Positions 1 through 8,862 of a stretch of 64,000 nucleotides of DNA are shown here, piece by piece (position 1 is the first letter of the stretch; the number at the start of each line of letters is the position of its first letter). Origin of the DNA: Streptomyces sp. Q6 (GTDB lineage: Bacteria > Actinomycetota > Actinomycetes > Streptomycetales > Streptomycetaceae); the NCBI RefSeq assembly GCF_036967205.1, contig NZ_CP146022.1, positions 5,642,001 to 5,706,000 of the forward strand, written 5' to 3'. The position numbers were made by a program, and so were the translations under genes. Under the pieces are notes generated by a model. It was not told the origin of the DNA and ran no database searches. It was given only the letters and a program-made list of their open reading frames with translations.

Positions 1-443
1 AGGGTGCGCAGCCCGAAGTAGCCGAAGCGGTCGTCGCCCGCGGTGTCGATCAGCGCGTCGAGCCGGGCGGCGTGGACGCGGACGAACTCGGCGGTGCGGT
101 CCGCGATCAGGCCCTCGCGGTGGCCGACCGCGACCGACTCGGTGAACGAGGTGACGCCCTGCGAGGCGGCCTCGGCGGCGATGGAGAGCGTGAGCAGGCG
201 CGCGGCGAGCCGGGAGTAGGCCGGGTCCTCGGAGATGAGCCCGGCGGCCGCCTCGGTGGCGAGTTCCCGCAGCTCGGTCTCGTCGGCCCCGGCGGAGCGG
301 CCGCGCAGCGCGGCGGCGGCGACCCGGCCGGGGTCGGTGTCGGGGAGGTCGGCGGTCAGCTCGGTCAGCGTGCGCAGCAGCGCGGTGCCGGGGGCATCCG
401 CCTCGGCCACGACTGAGGCAGGATCAGCGGGCGCGATGGTCAC
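1..443 (-). CDS. nrdA: Ribonucleoside-diphosphate reductase large subunit, N-terminal part (partial)
   Basis: Only the first 147 codons are present; the gene runs off the left edge. Class Ia ribonucleotide reductase alpha subunit makes deoxynucleotides with the NrdB radical subunit in the cytoplasm. The GTG start at 443 has GAGGGAG about 8 nt upstream. Segments such as LLRTLTELTADLPDTDPGR and DRFGYFGLRTL match what I recall of the Streptomyces NrdA N-terminus; the catalytic cysteines would lie outside the window. The strongest support is the leader: a cobalamin riboswitch and two NrdR boxes, the known arrangement for the Streptomyces nrdAB operon, where B12 shuts off this enzyme in favour of the B12-dependent class II enzyme. 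Confidence 0.85.
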   Translation of the reverse strand, partial: MTIAPADPASVVAEADAPGTALLRTLTELTADLPDTDPGRVAAAALRGRSAGADETELRELATEAAAGLISEDPAYSRLAARLLTLSIAAEAASQGVTSFTESVAVGHREGLIADRTAEFVRVHAARLDALIDTAGDDRFGYFGLRT

Positions 444-559
444 GTGGGGGCTCTCCCTCGCTCGGCTCGGGGCCTTACGGGGGAGGAGTGGCTCGGGCGC
501 GCACGCACGGCGGCACCGTCGTCACCGGCCCGATCCGCGAGGCCCGACGTCGTCGACGC

Positions 560-690
560 CCCAGCCGGACGGCTCGGGCGTACCGTCGACAGGTCCTCGG
601 ACTCACGCAGGCGCTTTGTGCGCCTCCGTTCACCGTTGCGGGACAGTTCCGGAATTGCACCGGATTCCCCTGTGGCGACAGCGAGAGCGA
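560..690 (-). promoter_or_regulatory. Adenosylcobalamin (B12) riboswitch in the nrdA leader
   Basis: Read on the minus strand, this leader carries the conserved cobalamin core: GGGAATCCGGTG, then GGAACTGTCCCGCAACGGTG, a variable hairpin (GGCGC/GCGCC) and the B12-box-like GTCCGAGGACCTG at about 580-603. Cobalamin riboswitches of this class end expression when AdoCbl binds. It lies about 120 nt upstream of the nrdA GTG, so it would lower class Ia RNR when B12 is available. The outer stem boundaries are approximate. Confidence 0.9.
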
Positions 691-736
691 GCATACATGT
701 TGTGCCGGGTCGCTGCGGCAGGCCCACATCTTGTGT
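690..736 (-). promoter_or_regulatory. Tandem NrdR boxes over the nrdA promoter
   Basis: Two near-identical elements, read on the plus strand as acatgttgtg (695-704) and acatcttgtg (726-735), sit 31 bp apart, three helical turns, which is the typical phasing of paired NrdR boxes (consensus like acaCwAtATaTwgtgt). On the minus strand the promoter-proximal box overlaps a TATGCT -10-like hexamer (690-695), so NrdR binding would block RNA polymerase just before the riboswitch starts. Confidence 0.7.
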
Positions 737-759
737 CGGCCCGCCGCATGCGGCGGTGC

Positions 760-1740
760 TTACACGGTGCCCGGCCGCTTCAGGAGCGCGTCCACGAAGT
801 CCTCCGTGAAGTTGCGCGGTCCGGTGCCGAGGGCGATCCGGCCGCGGTGCCGCGTGCGCGCGTTCACCAGCGGCGACTCGACGTAGTACTCGCGGGGGTA
901 GTCGGCGTCGTAGGGGATGAACACGGTCTTGCCGCGGGTGAGTTCGGAGGCGCACTCGACGACGACCGTGCCCTCGGCGGCGGTGACGAACGACTCGTCC
1001 GCGCAGACGCCGACGGCCAGCGGGTCGTGCAGCGGGCAGCCCTCGTCGGCGCGGTAGGCGTTCAGGTAGAAGCTCATCAGGCGGGCGGTGAGCGCCATGT
1101 CCTGGCCCGCCTCCTCCAGGATCTCCAGCTCCTTGGCGCCGAACCGCCAGCCGTGCGTCGCGTCGAGCCCGACCATCGTGTAGCGGATGCCCGAGGACAC
1201 GACGAGGTCGACGGCGTCCGGGTCGGCCCACGCGTTGAACTCGGCGACCGGCGTGATGTTGCCGGGCACCTCGGCGGCGCCGCCCATGAAGACGAGGTGC
1301 TTCACGCGCCGGGCGAAGCCGGGGTCCTCGCTGAGCGCGAGCGCCACATTGGTGAGCGGCCCCGTGGCGCACACGGTGAGCTCACCCTCGTACGCGCGCG
1401 AGAGGCGCAGCAGCGCCTGCGTGGAGGATTCGGTCTGCTCGGGCGCGGTCGAGTCGGGAAGGACCTCGGTGCCCAGCCCGGCGGCGCCGTGGAACTCGCC
1501 GGCCGCCGAGTACGGCAGCCGGGTGAGCGGGCGTCCGGCGCCGCGGTGCACCGGCACGCCGCCGTCGATGCCGAAGGCGCGGGCGAGGGCGCGGCCGTTG
1601 CGGAACGTCTGCTCGGAGGGGACGTTGCCGCCGACGGTCGTGTACGCCTTGAGGTCCCACAGGCCCGTGCCGAGGAGGTACTGGAGCGCGACGGCGTCGT
1701 CGATGCCGGGGTCGCTGTCGAGGACGATGGGGGCGGGCAT
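760..1740 (-). CDS. Inosine/uridine-preferring nucleoside hydrolase
   Basis: A 326-residue protein of the IU-nucleoside hydrolase family, which splits the N-glycosidic bond of ribonucleosides to give ribose and free base (cytoplasmic salvage). The Ca2+/ribose-binding signature DSDPGIDDA is at residues 8-16 (Asp8, Asp10, Asp14, Asp15); further family segments are GPLTNVALAL, the AEFNAWADPDA stretch and LHDPLAVG, which provides the late Asp ligand. Length is normal. The ATG at 1740 follows AAGGAG by about 7 nt. It is transcribed with, but separated by a strong hairpin from, the upstream symporter gene. Substrate preference cannot be read from the sequence. Confidence 0.9.
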   Translation of the reverse strand: MPAPIVLDSDPGIDDAVALQYLLGTGLWDLKAYTTVGGNVPSEQTFRNGRALARAFGIDGGVPVHRGAGRPLTRLPYSAAGEFHGAAGLGTEVLPDSTAPEQTESSTQALLRLSRAYEGELTVCATGPLTNVALALSEDPGFARRVKHLVFMGGAAEVPGNITPVAEFNAWADPDAVDLVVSSGIRYTMVGLDATHGWRFGAKELEILEEAGQDMALTARLMSFYLNAYRADEGCPLHDPLAVGVCADESFVTAAEGTVVVECASELTRGKTVFIPYDADYPREYYVESPLVNARTRHRGRIALGTGPRNFTEDFVDALLKRPGTV

Positions 1741-1772
1741 GGGGGGCTCCTTCAGTGATCGCGGTCAGGGGA

Positions 1773-1825
1773 CACCGTAACGGGACAAGCCCCTCCGGAC
1801 CGGAGGGGCTTGTCCCGTTACGGTG
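1773..1825. terminator. 26-bp perfect inverted repeat, terminator of the symporter operon
   Basis: Arms 1773-1798 and 1800-1825 are exact reverse complements with a single central base. The hairpin lies 8 nt past the symporter stop and 33 nt before the nucleoside hydrolase gene. There is no U-tract, as is common for Streptomyces terminators; it would work in either direction. Confidence 0.8.
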
Positions 1826-1832
1826 CTGCGGT

Positions 1833-3458
1833 TCAGTGGCCGGCGTCGACTCCCACGGCGGGCAGCTCCACCTTGACGCCCTTGTCACCGGCGTCGGCCG
1901 TGTAGTCCGCGGGCGACGTCTCGTCGATGCCCTCGGGGGCCTTGGCGGCCTTCAGTACGAAGGTCAGCACGACGGTCACGATCACGTTCAGGACGAACGC
2001 GGTCAGGCCGATGTAGCCGATCTCGCCGATGCCCGGGATCTCCTTGGCGGAGCCGCCGAAGTGGTTCTGCGTCGGCGAGGCGACCCCGTACGCGGCGAGC
2101 GTGCCGTACACCATGCCGACCGCCCAGCCGGCGAGCAGCGCCCACCGGTGGAACCAGCGGGTGAACAGACCGCCGACCAGCGCCGGCATGGTCTGGAGGA
2201 TCCAGATGCCGCCGAGCAGCTGGAAGTTGATGGCGACGGTCTTGTCCATGGTCAGGACGAAGGCGAGCGCGCCCACCTTCACCAGGAGCGAGACCAGCTT
2301 GGAGACCTTGGTCTCCTGCTCGGGCGTCGCGTCCGGCTTGAGGAAGTCCTTGTAGATGTTGCGGGTGAAGAGGTTCGCGGCCGCGATGGACATGATGGCC
2401 GCAGGTACGAGCGCGCCGATGCCGATCGCCGCGAACGCGACGCCCGTGAACCAGTCGGGGAACATGTCCTCGAACAGCTGCGGGATGGCCAACTGCCCGT
2501 TCTGGACCTTGACCCCGGCCGCGATCGCCATGAACCCGAGCAGCGCGAGCAGCCCCAGCATGAGCGAGTACAGCGGCAGGATCGTGGTGTTGCGGCGGAT
2601 GACCTCGCGGCTCTTGGACGACAGCGTCGCCGTGATCGAGTGCGGGTACATGAACAGCGCGAGCGCCGAGCCGAGCGCGAGCGTCGCGTACGTCCAGGTC
2701 CCTGCCGAGCCGGGCGCGAGCGCCCCGACGGGCTTGTCGGTCGCGGGGTTGATCTGCGAGAACTTCTCGTTCGCCGCGGCGAAGATGTCGTCGAAGCCGC
2801 CCAGCTTGATCGGGATGTAGATGATGGCGACCGCGATGACGATGTAGATCAGCGTGTCCTTGACGAACGCGATCAGCGCGGGGGCCCGCAGACCCGAGGA
2901 GTACGTGTACGCGGCGAGCACGCCGAAGGCGATCAGCAGCGGCAGGTCCTTGACGAACCAGTTGGTGTTCTCGCCGCCGCCGACCCCGAGGACGTCCAAG
3001 ACGGCCTGGATGCCGACCAGTTGGAGTGCGATGTAGGGCATCGTCGCGAGGATGCCGGTGACGGCGACCGCGAGTGAGAGGCCCTTGGAGCCGAAGCGTC
3101 CGCGCACGAAGTCGGACGTCGTCACGTACCCGTGCTTGTGCGAGACCGACCACAGGCGTGGCAGGAACGTGAAGATCAGCGGGTAGACGAGGATCGTGTA
3201 CGGCACCGCGAAGAAGCCGGAGGCGCCGGCCGCGTAGATCGCCGCCGGGACGGCCACGAAGGTGTACGCGGTGTAGAGGTCGCCGCCGAGCAGGAACCAG
3301 GTGATCCAGGTGCCGAACGACCGTCCGCCCAGGCCCCATTCGTCGAGCGAGTCGCTCTCGGCCCGGCGCCAGCGCGCGGCGAGGAAGCCCATGACCGTGA
3401 CGGCCAGGAAGAAGAGGATGAAGACGGTGAGCGCGACACCGTTGACGCCGTCGTTCAC
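1833..3458 (-). CDS. mctP: Sodium:solute symporter, MctP-like monocarboxylate permease
   Basis: A 541-residue polytopic membrane protein of the SSS family with about 13 hydrophobic segments. The early WGLGGRSFGTWITWFLLGGD and TAYTFVAVPAAIYAAGASG segments are typical of the MctP branch (uptake of pyruvate, lactate and other monocarboxylates); the C-terminus is a polar cytoplasmic tail. The GTG start at 3458 overlaps the stop of the upstream DUF3311 gene (GTGA), so the two are translationally coupled, as is usual for this pair in actinobacteria. The neighbouring cstA, another carbon-source or pyruvate-linked transporter, fits a monocarboxylate role. Substrate is inferred. Confidence 0.85.
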   Translation of the reverse strand: MNDGVNGVALTVFILFFLAVTVMGFLAARWRRAESDSLDEWGLGGRSFGTWITWFLLGGDLYTAYTFVAVPAAIYAAGASGFFAVPYTILVYPLIFTFLPRLWSVSHKHGYVTTSDFVRGRFGSKGLSLAVAVTGILATMPYIALQLVGIQAVLDVLGVGGGENTNWFVKDLPLLIAFGVLAAYTYSSGLRAPALIAFVKDTLIYIVIAVAIIYIPIKLGGFDDIFAAANEKFSQINPATDKPVGALAPGSAGTWTYATLALGSALALFMYPHSITATLSSKSREVIRRNTTILPLYSLMLGLLALLGFMAIAAGVKVQNGQLAIPQLFEDMFPDWFTGVAFAAIGIGALVPAAIMSIAAANLFTRNIYKDFLKPDATPEQETKVSKLVSLLVKVGALAFVLTMDKTVAINFQLLGGIWILQTMPALVGGLFTRWFHRWALLAGWAVGMVYGTLAAYGVASPTQNHFGGSAKEIPGIGEIGYIGLTAFVLNVIVTVVLTFVLKAAKAPEGIDETSPADYTADAGDKGVKVELPAVGVDAGH

Positions 3459-3727
3459 GCGCCGGCCCCTTCCTGGGCGGAACCGGCGGGCTTGCGGGAA
3501 CGCTGGTCACGCTGCCACAGCTTGTACGCGATCATCGTGAGCGCGGTCGAGATGAGCACCCAGAGCATCTGGTACCAGTAGAAGAACGGGATGCCGATGA
3601 AGGCCGGGTCGACCTTCGCGTACGAGCTGACCCAGAGCATCGCCACGAAGGGTGCGGCCAGGCACAGTGCAATGATCACGCGCACCGGTGTGACCACCGG
3701 TTGTCTCACTTCAGGCGCATCGGACAT
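3455..3727 (-). CDS. DUF3311 small membrane protein, symporter partner
   Basis: 90 residues with two transmembrane segments (about residues 17-33 and 48-70) and a charged, Arg/Lys-rich C-terminus. It belongs to the DUF3311 family, small proteins encoded just before SSS-family permeases and thought to be accessory subunits. I start it at ATG 3727 because GGAG lies 7 nt upstream; an in-frame start 30 nt earlier has no ribosome site. Its stop overlaps the permease GTG. Confidence 0.85.
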   Translation of the reverse strand: MSDAPEVRQPVVTPVRVIIALCLAAPFVAMLWVSSYAKVDPAFIGIPFFYWYQMLWVLISTALTMIAYKLWQRDQRSRKPAGSAQEGAGA

Positions 3728-3868
3728 TCCGCGGCTCCGTCCCCTCGCTCGTCCCACTTATCTCACCTTTAACGTGCGGGAAATCTAAGCGAGAGTCTTG
3801 ATCTATGGAACCCCTGTCCGGATAACGGACGTTCGGCCGCGGTGCGCCCGGGGCGATCCCCTGCCGAA

Positions 3869-4072
3869 CTAGCAGCAACGGAAGCCCTGTCGGGGATCCG
3901 ACTCCTGCCGTTCCGTCCGGCGCCGCTCGAACTCGCGCCGCGAGGGCACGGACGCCCCCGGGTGCGTCTGCCTGAGGTGCGCCACGTACCGCTCGTACGC
4001 GCTCTCGTCGGTCAACTCCCTGACGTACCACCGCACATACCTAGCCACCCGCAGTACTGCCGACGCCGGCAT
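3869..4072 (-). CDS. YbdD/YjiX family protein
   Basis: A 67-residue soluble protein with the family core YVRWYVRELTDESAYERYV followed by a basic SRREFERRRTERQ stretch and a terminal Cys-Cys. YbdD/YjiX proteins (DUF466) are almost always encoded immediately after CstA-type transporters, as here, where the gene starts 32 nt inside the 3' end of cstA. The family is thought to modulate the transporter; no enzymatic motif is visible. Confidence 0.85.
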   Translation of the reverse strand: MPASAVLRVARYVRWYVRELTDESAYERYVAHLRQTHPGASVPSRREFERRRTERQESDPRQGFRCC

Positions 4073-6182
4073 CGCGTGCCTCCTGCTTCTCCAGCTGGGT
4101 CGGGATCAGCCCGGCCGGGGCCACCAGCGCGGACTCCACGTACGGAGCCTCGCTGAGCGTCGTCGACCGCGGGTTCCGTACGTGCTTGATGCATACCCGC
4201 GTCGCGTCCGCGATGACCACGACGATGAGCAGGGCGAGCGCGGCCGAAAGGACGCCGTCCACCGTGGAGTTGGTGACGACGGTGTGCATGTCGTCCATGG
4301 TCTTGGCGGGCGGCAGGACCTTCCCCGCGTCGATCGCGTCCTGGTAGTTCGCGCGCTGCTGGAAGAAGCCGACGCGCGGGTCCGACGAGAACACCTTCTG
4401 CCAGCTCGCGGTGAGCGTGACGACCGCGTCCCAGACGAGCGGAACCCCGGTGATCCAGGCCCACTTGAGCCGTCCGGACTTCACGAGCAGCGTCGTGCAG
4501 ACGGCGAGGGCGACGGCGGCGAGCAGCTGGTTGGCGATGCCGAAGATCGGGAAGAGCTGGTTGATCCCGCCGAGCGGCTCGTGCACGCCGACCCACAGGA
4601 AGTAGCCCCACAGGCCGACGACGACGGCGCTGGTCAGCAGCAGGCCCGGCTTCCAACTCACGTTCTTGAACGGCTTGTGGACGTTGCCGAGCATGTCCTG
4701 GAGCATGAAGCGGCCCACGCGCGTGCCCGCGTCGAGGGCGGTCAGGATGAACAGCGCCTCAAACATGATCGCGAAGTGGTACCAGAAGGCGCGCAGGCCC
4801 CCGCCGGTCACCTTCGAGAAGATCTCCGAGACGCCGATCGCGAGGGTGGGCGCACCTCCCGTACGGGACAGGAGGGTCGACTCCTCGACGTTCTTCGCGG
4901 CCCGCGCCAGATCGTCCGGCGAGATCGAGTAGCCGAGGTCGGCGACGGCCTGCGACGCCGACCGGACGGAGTCGCCGATGACGCCGGCGGGCGCGTTCAT
5001 CGCGAAGTACAGGCCCGGGTCGATGATCGAGGCGGCGACGAGCGCCATCACGGCGACGGACGACTCCATGAGCATGGAGCCGTAGCCGATCATCCGGACC
5101 TGCGTCTCCTTCTGGATCATCTTCGGTGTCGTGCCGGAGGAGATCAGCGCGTGGAAGCCGGACAGCGCGCCGCAGGCGATCGTGATGAAGACGAACGGGA
5201 AGAGCGACCCCGCGAAGACCGGCCCGTCACCGCGTGACGCGAAGTCGGTGACGGGGTCCATCTTCAGGGTGGGCAGCGCCACGACGACGCCGATGGCGAG
5301 CAGTGCGATGGTCCCGAGCTTCATGAACGTCGACAGGTAGTCGCGCGGCGCGAGCAGCATCCACACGGGCAGGACCGAGGCGATGAACCCGTACGCGACC
5401 ATCCAGATGACGAGGGTGGACGGCGCGAGCGTGAAGGTGTCGGCCCAGGACGACTCGGCGACCCAGCGCCCGGCGACGAGCGCGAGCAGCAGCAGTGCCA
5501 CACCGATGAGCGACACCTCGGACACCCGGCCGGGCCGCAGCACGCGCAGGTAGAACCCCATGAACAGGGCGATCGGGATCGTCATGGCGATGGAGAAGGT
5601 GCCCCACGGGGAGGCGGCGAGGGCGTTCACGATCACCAGCGCGAGCACGCCGAGCAGGATGATCATGATGGCGAAGGCGGCGACCAGGGCCGCGGCCCCG
5701 CCGAACGGGCCGATCTCCTCGCGCGCCATCTGCCCGAGCGAGCGCCCGTCGCGCCGCGTCGAGAAGAACAGCACGACCATGTCCTGGACGGCACCCGCGA
5801 AGATCACGCCGACGATGATCCAGATGGTGCCCGGCAGGTACCCCATCTGCGCGGCGAGCACCGGGCCCACCAGCGGTCCGGCCCCGGCGATGGCGGCGAA
5901 GTGGTGGCCCAGCAGCACGCGCCGGTCGGTCGGATGGAAGTCCATGCCGTTGTTGAGGCGCTCGGCGGGCGTGGCCCGTTTCGCGTCGACCCGCAGGACC
6001 TTGTAGGCGATGAACTTCGCGTAGAAGCGGTACGCGATGGCGTACGAGCCGAGCGCGGCGGCGACCATCCACGCGGCGGACACCTCCTCGCCGCGGGAGA
6101 GCGCGAGCACGGACCAGCCGGCTGCCGCCACGAGGGCGACGACGGTCCACAGGGCGATGGTGCGAGGGGTTGCGGTACGCAC
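4041..6182 (-). CDS. cstA: Carbon starvation protein CstA, peptide/pyruvate transporter
   Basis: 713 residues, a polytopic inner-membrane protein with some 16-18 hydrophobic segments. Family landmarks are FHPTDRRVLLGHHFAAIAGA (residues about 80-100), GPLVGPVLAAQMGYLPGTIW and the central GALSGFHALISSGTTPKMI. CstA proteins take up peptides or pyruvate under carbon limitation. The GTG at 6182 has GGGAGG 8 nt upstream. It overlaps ybdD downstream and lies 153 nt past the end of dasR on the same strand; no terminator is evident in that gap, so read-through from dasR is possible. Confidence 0.93.
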   Translation of the reverse strand: MRTATPRTIALWTVVALVAAAGWSVLALSRGEEVSAAWMVAAALGSYAIAYRFYAKFIAYKVLRVDAKRATPAERLNNGMDFHPTDRRVLLGHHFAAIAGAGPLVGPVLAAQMGYLPGTIWIIVGVIFAGAVQDMVVLFFSTRRDGRSLGQMAREEIGPFGGAAALVAAFAIMIILLGVLALVIVNALAASPWGTFSIAMTIPIALFMGFYLRVLRPGRVSEVSLIGVALLLLALVAGRWVAESSWADTFTLAPSTLVIWMVAYGFIASVLPVWMLLAPRDYLSTFMKLGTIALLAIGVVVALPTLKMDPVTDFASRGDGPVFAGSLFPFVFITIACGALSGFHALISSGTTPKMIQKETQVRMIGYGSMLMESSVAVMALVAASIIDPGLYFAMNAPAGVIGDSVRSASQAVADLGYSISPDDLARAAKNVEESTLLSRTGGAPTLAIGVSEIFSKVTGGGLRAFWYHFAIMFEALFILTALDAGTRVGRFMLQDMLGNVHKPFKNVSWKPGLLLTSAVVVGLWGYFLWVGVHEPLGGINQLFPIFGIANQLLAAVALAVCTTLLVKSGRLKWAWITGVPLVWDAVVTLTASWQKVFSSDPRVGFFQQRANYQDAIDAGKVLPPAKTMDDMHTVVTNSTVDGVLSAALALLIVVVIADATRVCIKHVRNPRSTTLSEAPYVESALVAPAGLIPTQLEKQEARDAGVGSTAGG

Positions 6183-6335
6183 GTGAGCGTCCTCCCGTCC
6201 ATGCGGCGACGGGAGGACCGTAGGGCAGAAAGGTGATGCGCGCTACACCGCGAACAGGCTTGGTGGTACGGCGAGTTGGGCCGCGCGCGGTCCGTCGGCC
6301 GCCGGAGCCGCGGCGCGGAGGGCGCCCCGGCCCGC

Positions 6336-7154
<819 letters not shown>

Positions 7155-7229
7155 TCACATCGTGGCACGGCTCGCTCCGCGGGACTCCCCGCACGCTCCG
7201 TGATCCCTCCTTATACCGCCCGGTGACCG

Positions 7230-7245
7230 TCTGGTCTAGTCCACC
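7230..7245. promoter_or_regulatory. dre (DasR-binding element), dasR-proximal
   Basis: TCTGGTCTAGTCCACC matches the dre consensus ACTGGTCTAGACCACT at 13 of 16 positions, with the palindromic core intact. It lies about 130 bp upstream of dasR and would fit dasR autoregulation. Confidence 0.8.
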
Positions 7246-7343
7246 TTGCCGTCTCGGTCCGGCGGCCGGGCGGCCCCAACACCCGTGTCGCGCGCGGCGG
7301 GTGTCGTTCCGATAACGGACGCACAGCCCTTTCTCGGCCACCC

Positions 7344-7370
7344 TTGACACGCCTATTGGTCTGGGCCAAG
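7344..7370 (+). promoter_or_regulatory. dasA promoter region with upstream dre
   Basis: TTGACA at 7344-7349 is a consensus -35 box. It is followed at once by a weaker dre, ATTGGTCTGGGCCAAG (7355-7370), which matches the consensus at about 10-11 of 16 positions. DasR bound here would cover the -35/-10 spacer of the dasA promoter. The -10 box itself is not clear. Confidence 0.6.
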
Positions 7371-7378
7371 CTCCCGGT

Positions 7379-7394
7379 ACTGGTCTACACCATT
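7379..7394 (+). promoter_or_regulatory. dre (DasR-binding element), dasA-proximal
   Basis: ACTGGTCTACACCATT matches the dre consensus at 14 of 16 positions and is the best dre in the window. It lies 107 bp before the dasA ATG. Two dre sites upstream of dasA is the arrangement known for S. coelicolor. Confidence 0.88.
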
Positions 7395-7501
7395 AGTGGC
7401 CAGGTCCCAGTCCCACCAGCCGTATCCGCGAACGTTTTCACGTACTCGCCGTATGTCATCGCTGTGGGTGGGGGGTTGCAGGCATCCCTGAGGAGGGTGA
7501 C

Positions 7502-8779
7502 ATGAAGCGCAAGCTCATCGCGGCCATCGGCGTCGCGGGCATGCTGGTCTCGATCGCTGCCTGTGGCAGCGACGACAAGGACAGCGGCAACAAGGCCGGT
7601 CCGGACAGCTTCAAGGGCGAGACGCTGACGGTCTGGGCGATGGACGGCTCCACGCCGCCCAACTGGACGAAGGACCTGAAGGCCGCCTTCGAGAAGAAGA
7701 CGGGCGCCACGCTGAAGTTCGAGACCCAGAAGTGGGACGGCATTCAGCAGAAGATCACCACCGCGCTCTCCGAGTCGACCCCGCCGGACGTCATCGAGGT
7801 CGGCAACACGCAGACGCCGGCCTACGCGGCCACCGGCGGCCTCGCCGACCTGAGCGACCTGAAGAAGGAGATCGGCGCCGACTGGACCGAGTCCGTCTCC
7901 AAGTCCTCGGTCTACGAGGGCAAGCAGTACGCCGCCCCGTGGTACTTCGCCAACCGCGTCGTCGTCTACAACAAGAAGATCTGGGCCGAGGCCGGGATCA
8001 AGGACACGCCGAAGACGCGCGACGAGTTCTACAAGGACCTCGAGACCATCGGCAAGAAGACCAAGGCCGAGCCGCTGTACCTGCCCGGCCAGAACTGGTA
8101 CTTCTTCGACGGCCTGACCATCGGCCAGGGCGCCGACCTCGTGAAGAAGGAAGGCGACAAGTACGTCTCCAACCTGGCCGACCCCAAGGTCACCAAGGCC
8201 ATGGAGATCTACAAGAAGTACGCCTCCTACTCCAAGGCCCCCAAGGACAAGGACGAGGCCACCCCGCAGCAGGCCGAGGTCTTCGCCAAGGGCAACGTGG
8301 GCGCCTTCATCGGCATGGGCTGGGAGGGCGGCACCGCCGTCGCGGCCAACAAGAAGATCGAGAAGGACCTCGGCTACTTCACCATCCCCGGTGAGACCGC
8401 CGAGAAGCCCGAGGGCGTCTTCCTCGGTGGCTCGAACTTCGCCGTCGCCGCGGGCAGCAAGAAGCAGGAGCTCGCCAAGGAGTTCCTGAAGATGGCCCTC
8501 TCCGACAAGTTCGAGGGCGCGCTCGCCAAGGAGAGCGGCGTCATCCCGAACAAGCAGTCCCTGGAGAGCAACCTCAAGGGCAACGCCGTCGCCGAGGCCG
8601 CCGCGCCCGGCGCCGCGGTCGGTGGCACCACCCCGCTGATCCCCGAGTGGGCCGCGGTGGAGAACACCCCGAACCCGATCAAGAGCTACATGACGTCCGT
8701 GCTCAACGGTAAGTCGCCCGCCGAGGCCGCCAAGGCGGTCGAGGGCGAGATCAACAAGCGCCTCGCGCAGAAGAACTGA
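7502..8779 (+). CDS. dasA: Chitobiose ABC transporter, solute-binding lipoprotein DasA
   Basis: 425 residues. A lipoprotein signal peptide (MKRKLIAAIG start, lipobox SIAAC with Cys21) is followed by a type I extracellular sugar-binding fold (ETLTVWAMDG near residue 40; MGWEGGTAVAANKKI in the second lobe). DasA captures N,N'-diacetylchitobiose outside the cell for the DasBC permease. The ATG follows GAGGAGG by 5-6 nt. It is separated from dasB by a hairpin, so it is probably made in excess over the permease. Codon use is extremely lysine-AAG rich, fitting high expression. Confidence 0.95.
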   Translation: MKRKLIAAIGVAGMLVSIAACGSDDKDSGNKAGPDSFKGETLTVWAMDGSTPPNWTKDLKAAFEKKTGATLKFETQKWDGIQQKITTALSESTPPDVIEVGNTQTPAYAATGGLADLSDLKKEIGADWTESVSKSSVYEGKQYAAPWYFANRVVVYNKKIWAEAGIKDTPKTRDEFYKDLETIGKKTKAEPLYLPGQNWYFFDGLTIGQGADLVKKEGDKYVSNLADPKVTKAMEIYKKYASYSKAPKDKDEATPQQAEVFAKGNVGAFIGMGWEGGTAVAANKKIEKDLGYFTIPGETAEKPEGVFLGGSNFAVAAGSKKQELAKEFLKMALSDKFEGALAKESGVIPNKQSLESNLKGNAVAEAAAPGAAVGGTTPLIPEWAAVENTPNPIKSYMTSVLNGKSPAEAAKAVEGEINKRLAQKN

Positions 8780-8788
8780 TCACCGCCG

Positions 8789-8820
8789 GCCGGGGGCGCC
8801 CCTCGCGGGGTGCCCCCGGC
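8789..8820 (+). terminator. Hairpin between dasA and dasB (partial terminator/attenuator)
   Basis: A 14-bp GC-rich stem (8789-8802 with 8807-8820, one G:U pair) closes a tcgc loop directly after dasA. A leaky terminator or 3'-end stabiliser after the binding-protein gene is common in ABC sugar operons and gives more binding protein than permease. Confidence 0.65.
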
Positions 8821-8862
8821 ACAGGCGTGTCGACCGTACGGCCACGGAAGAGATGGCGAGTC

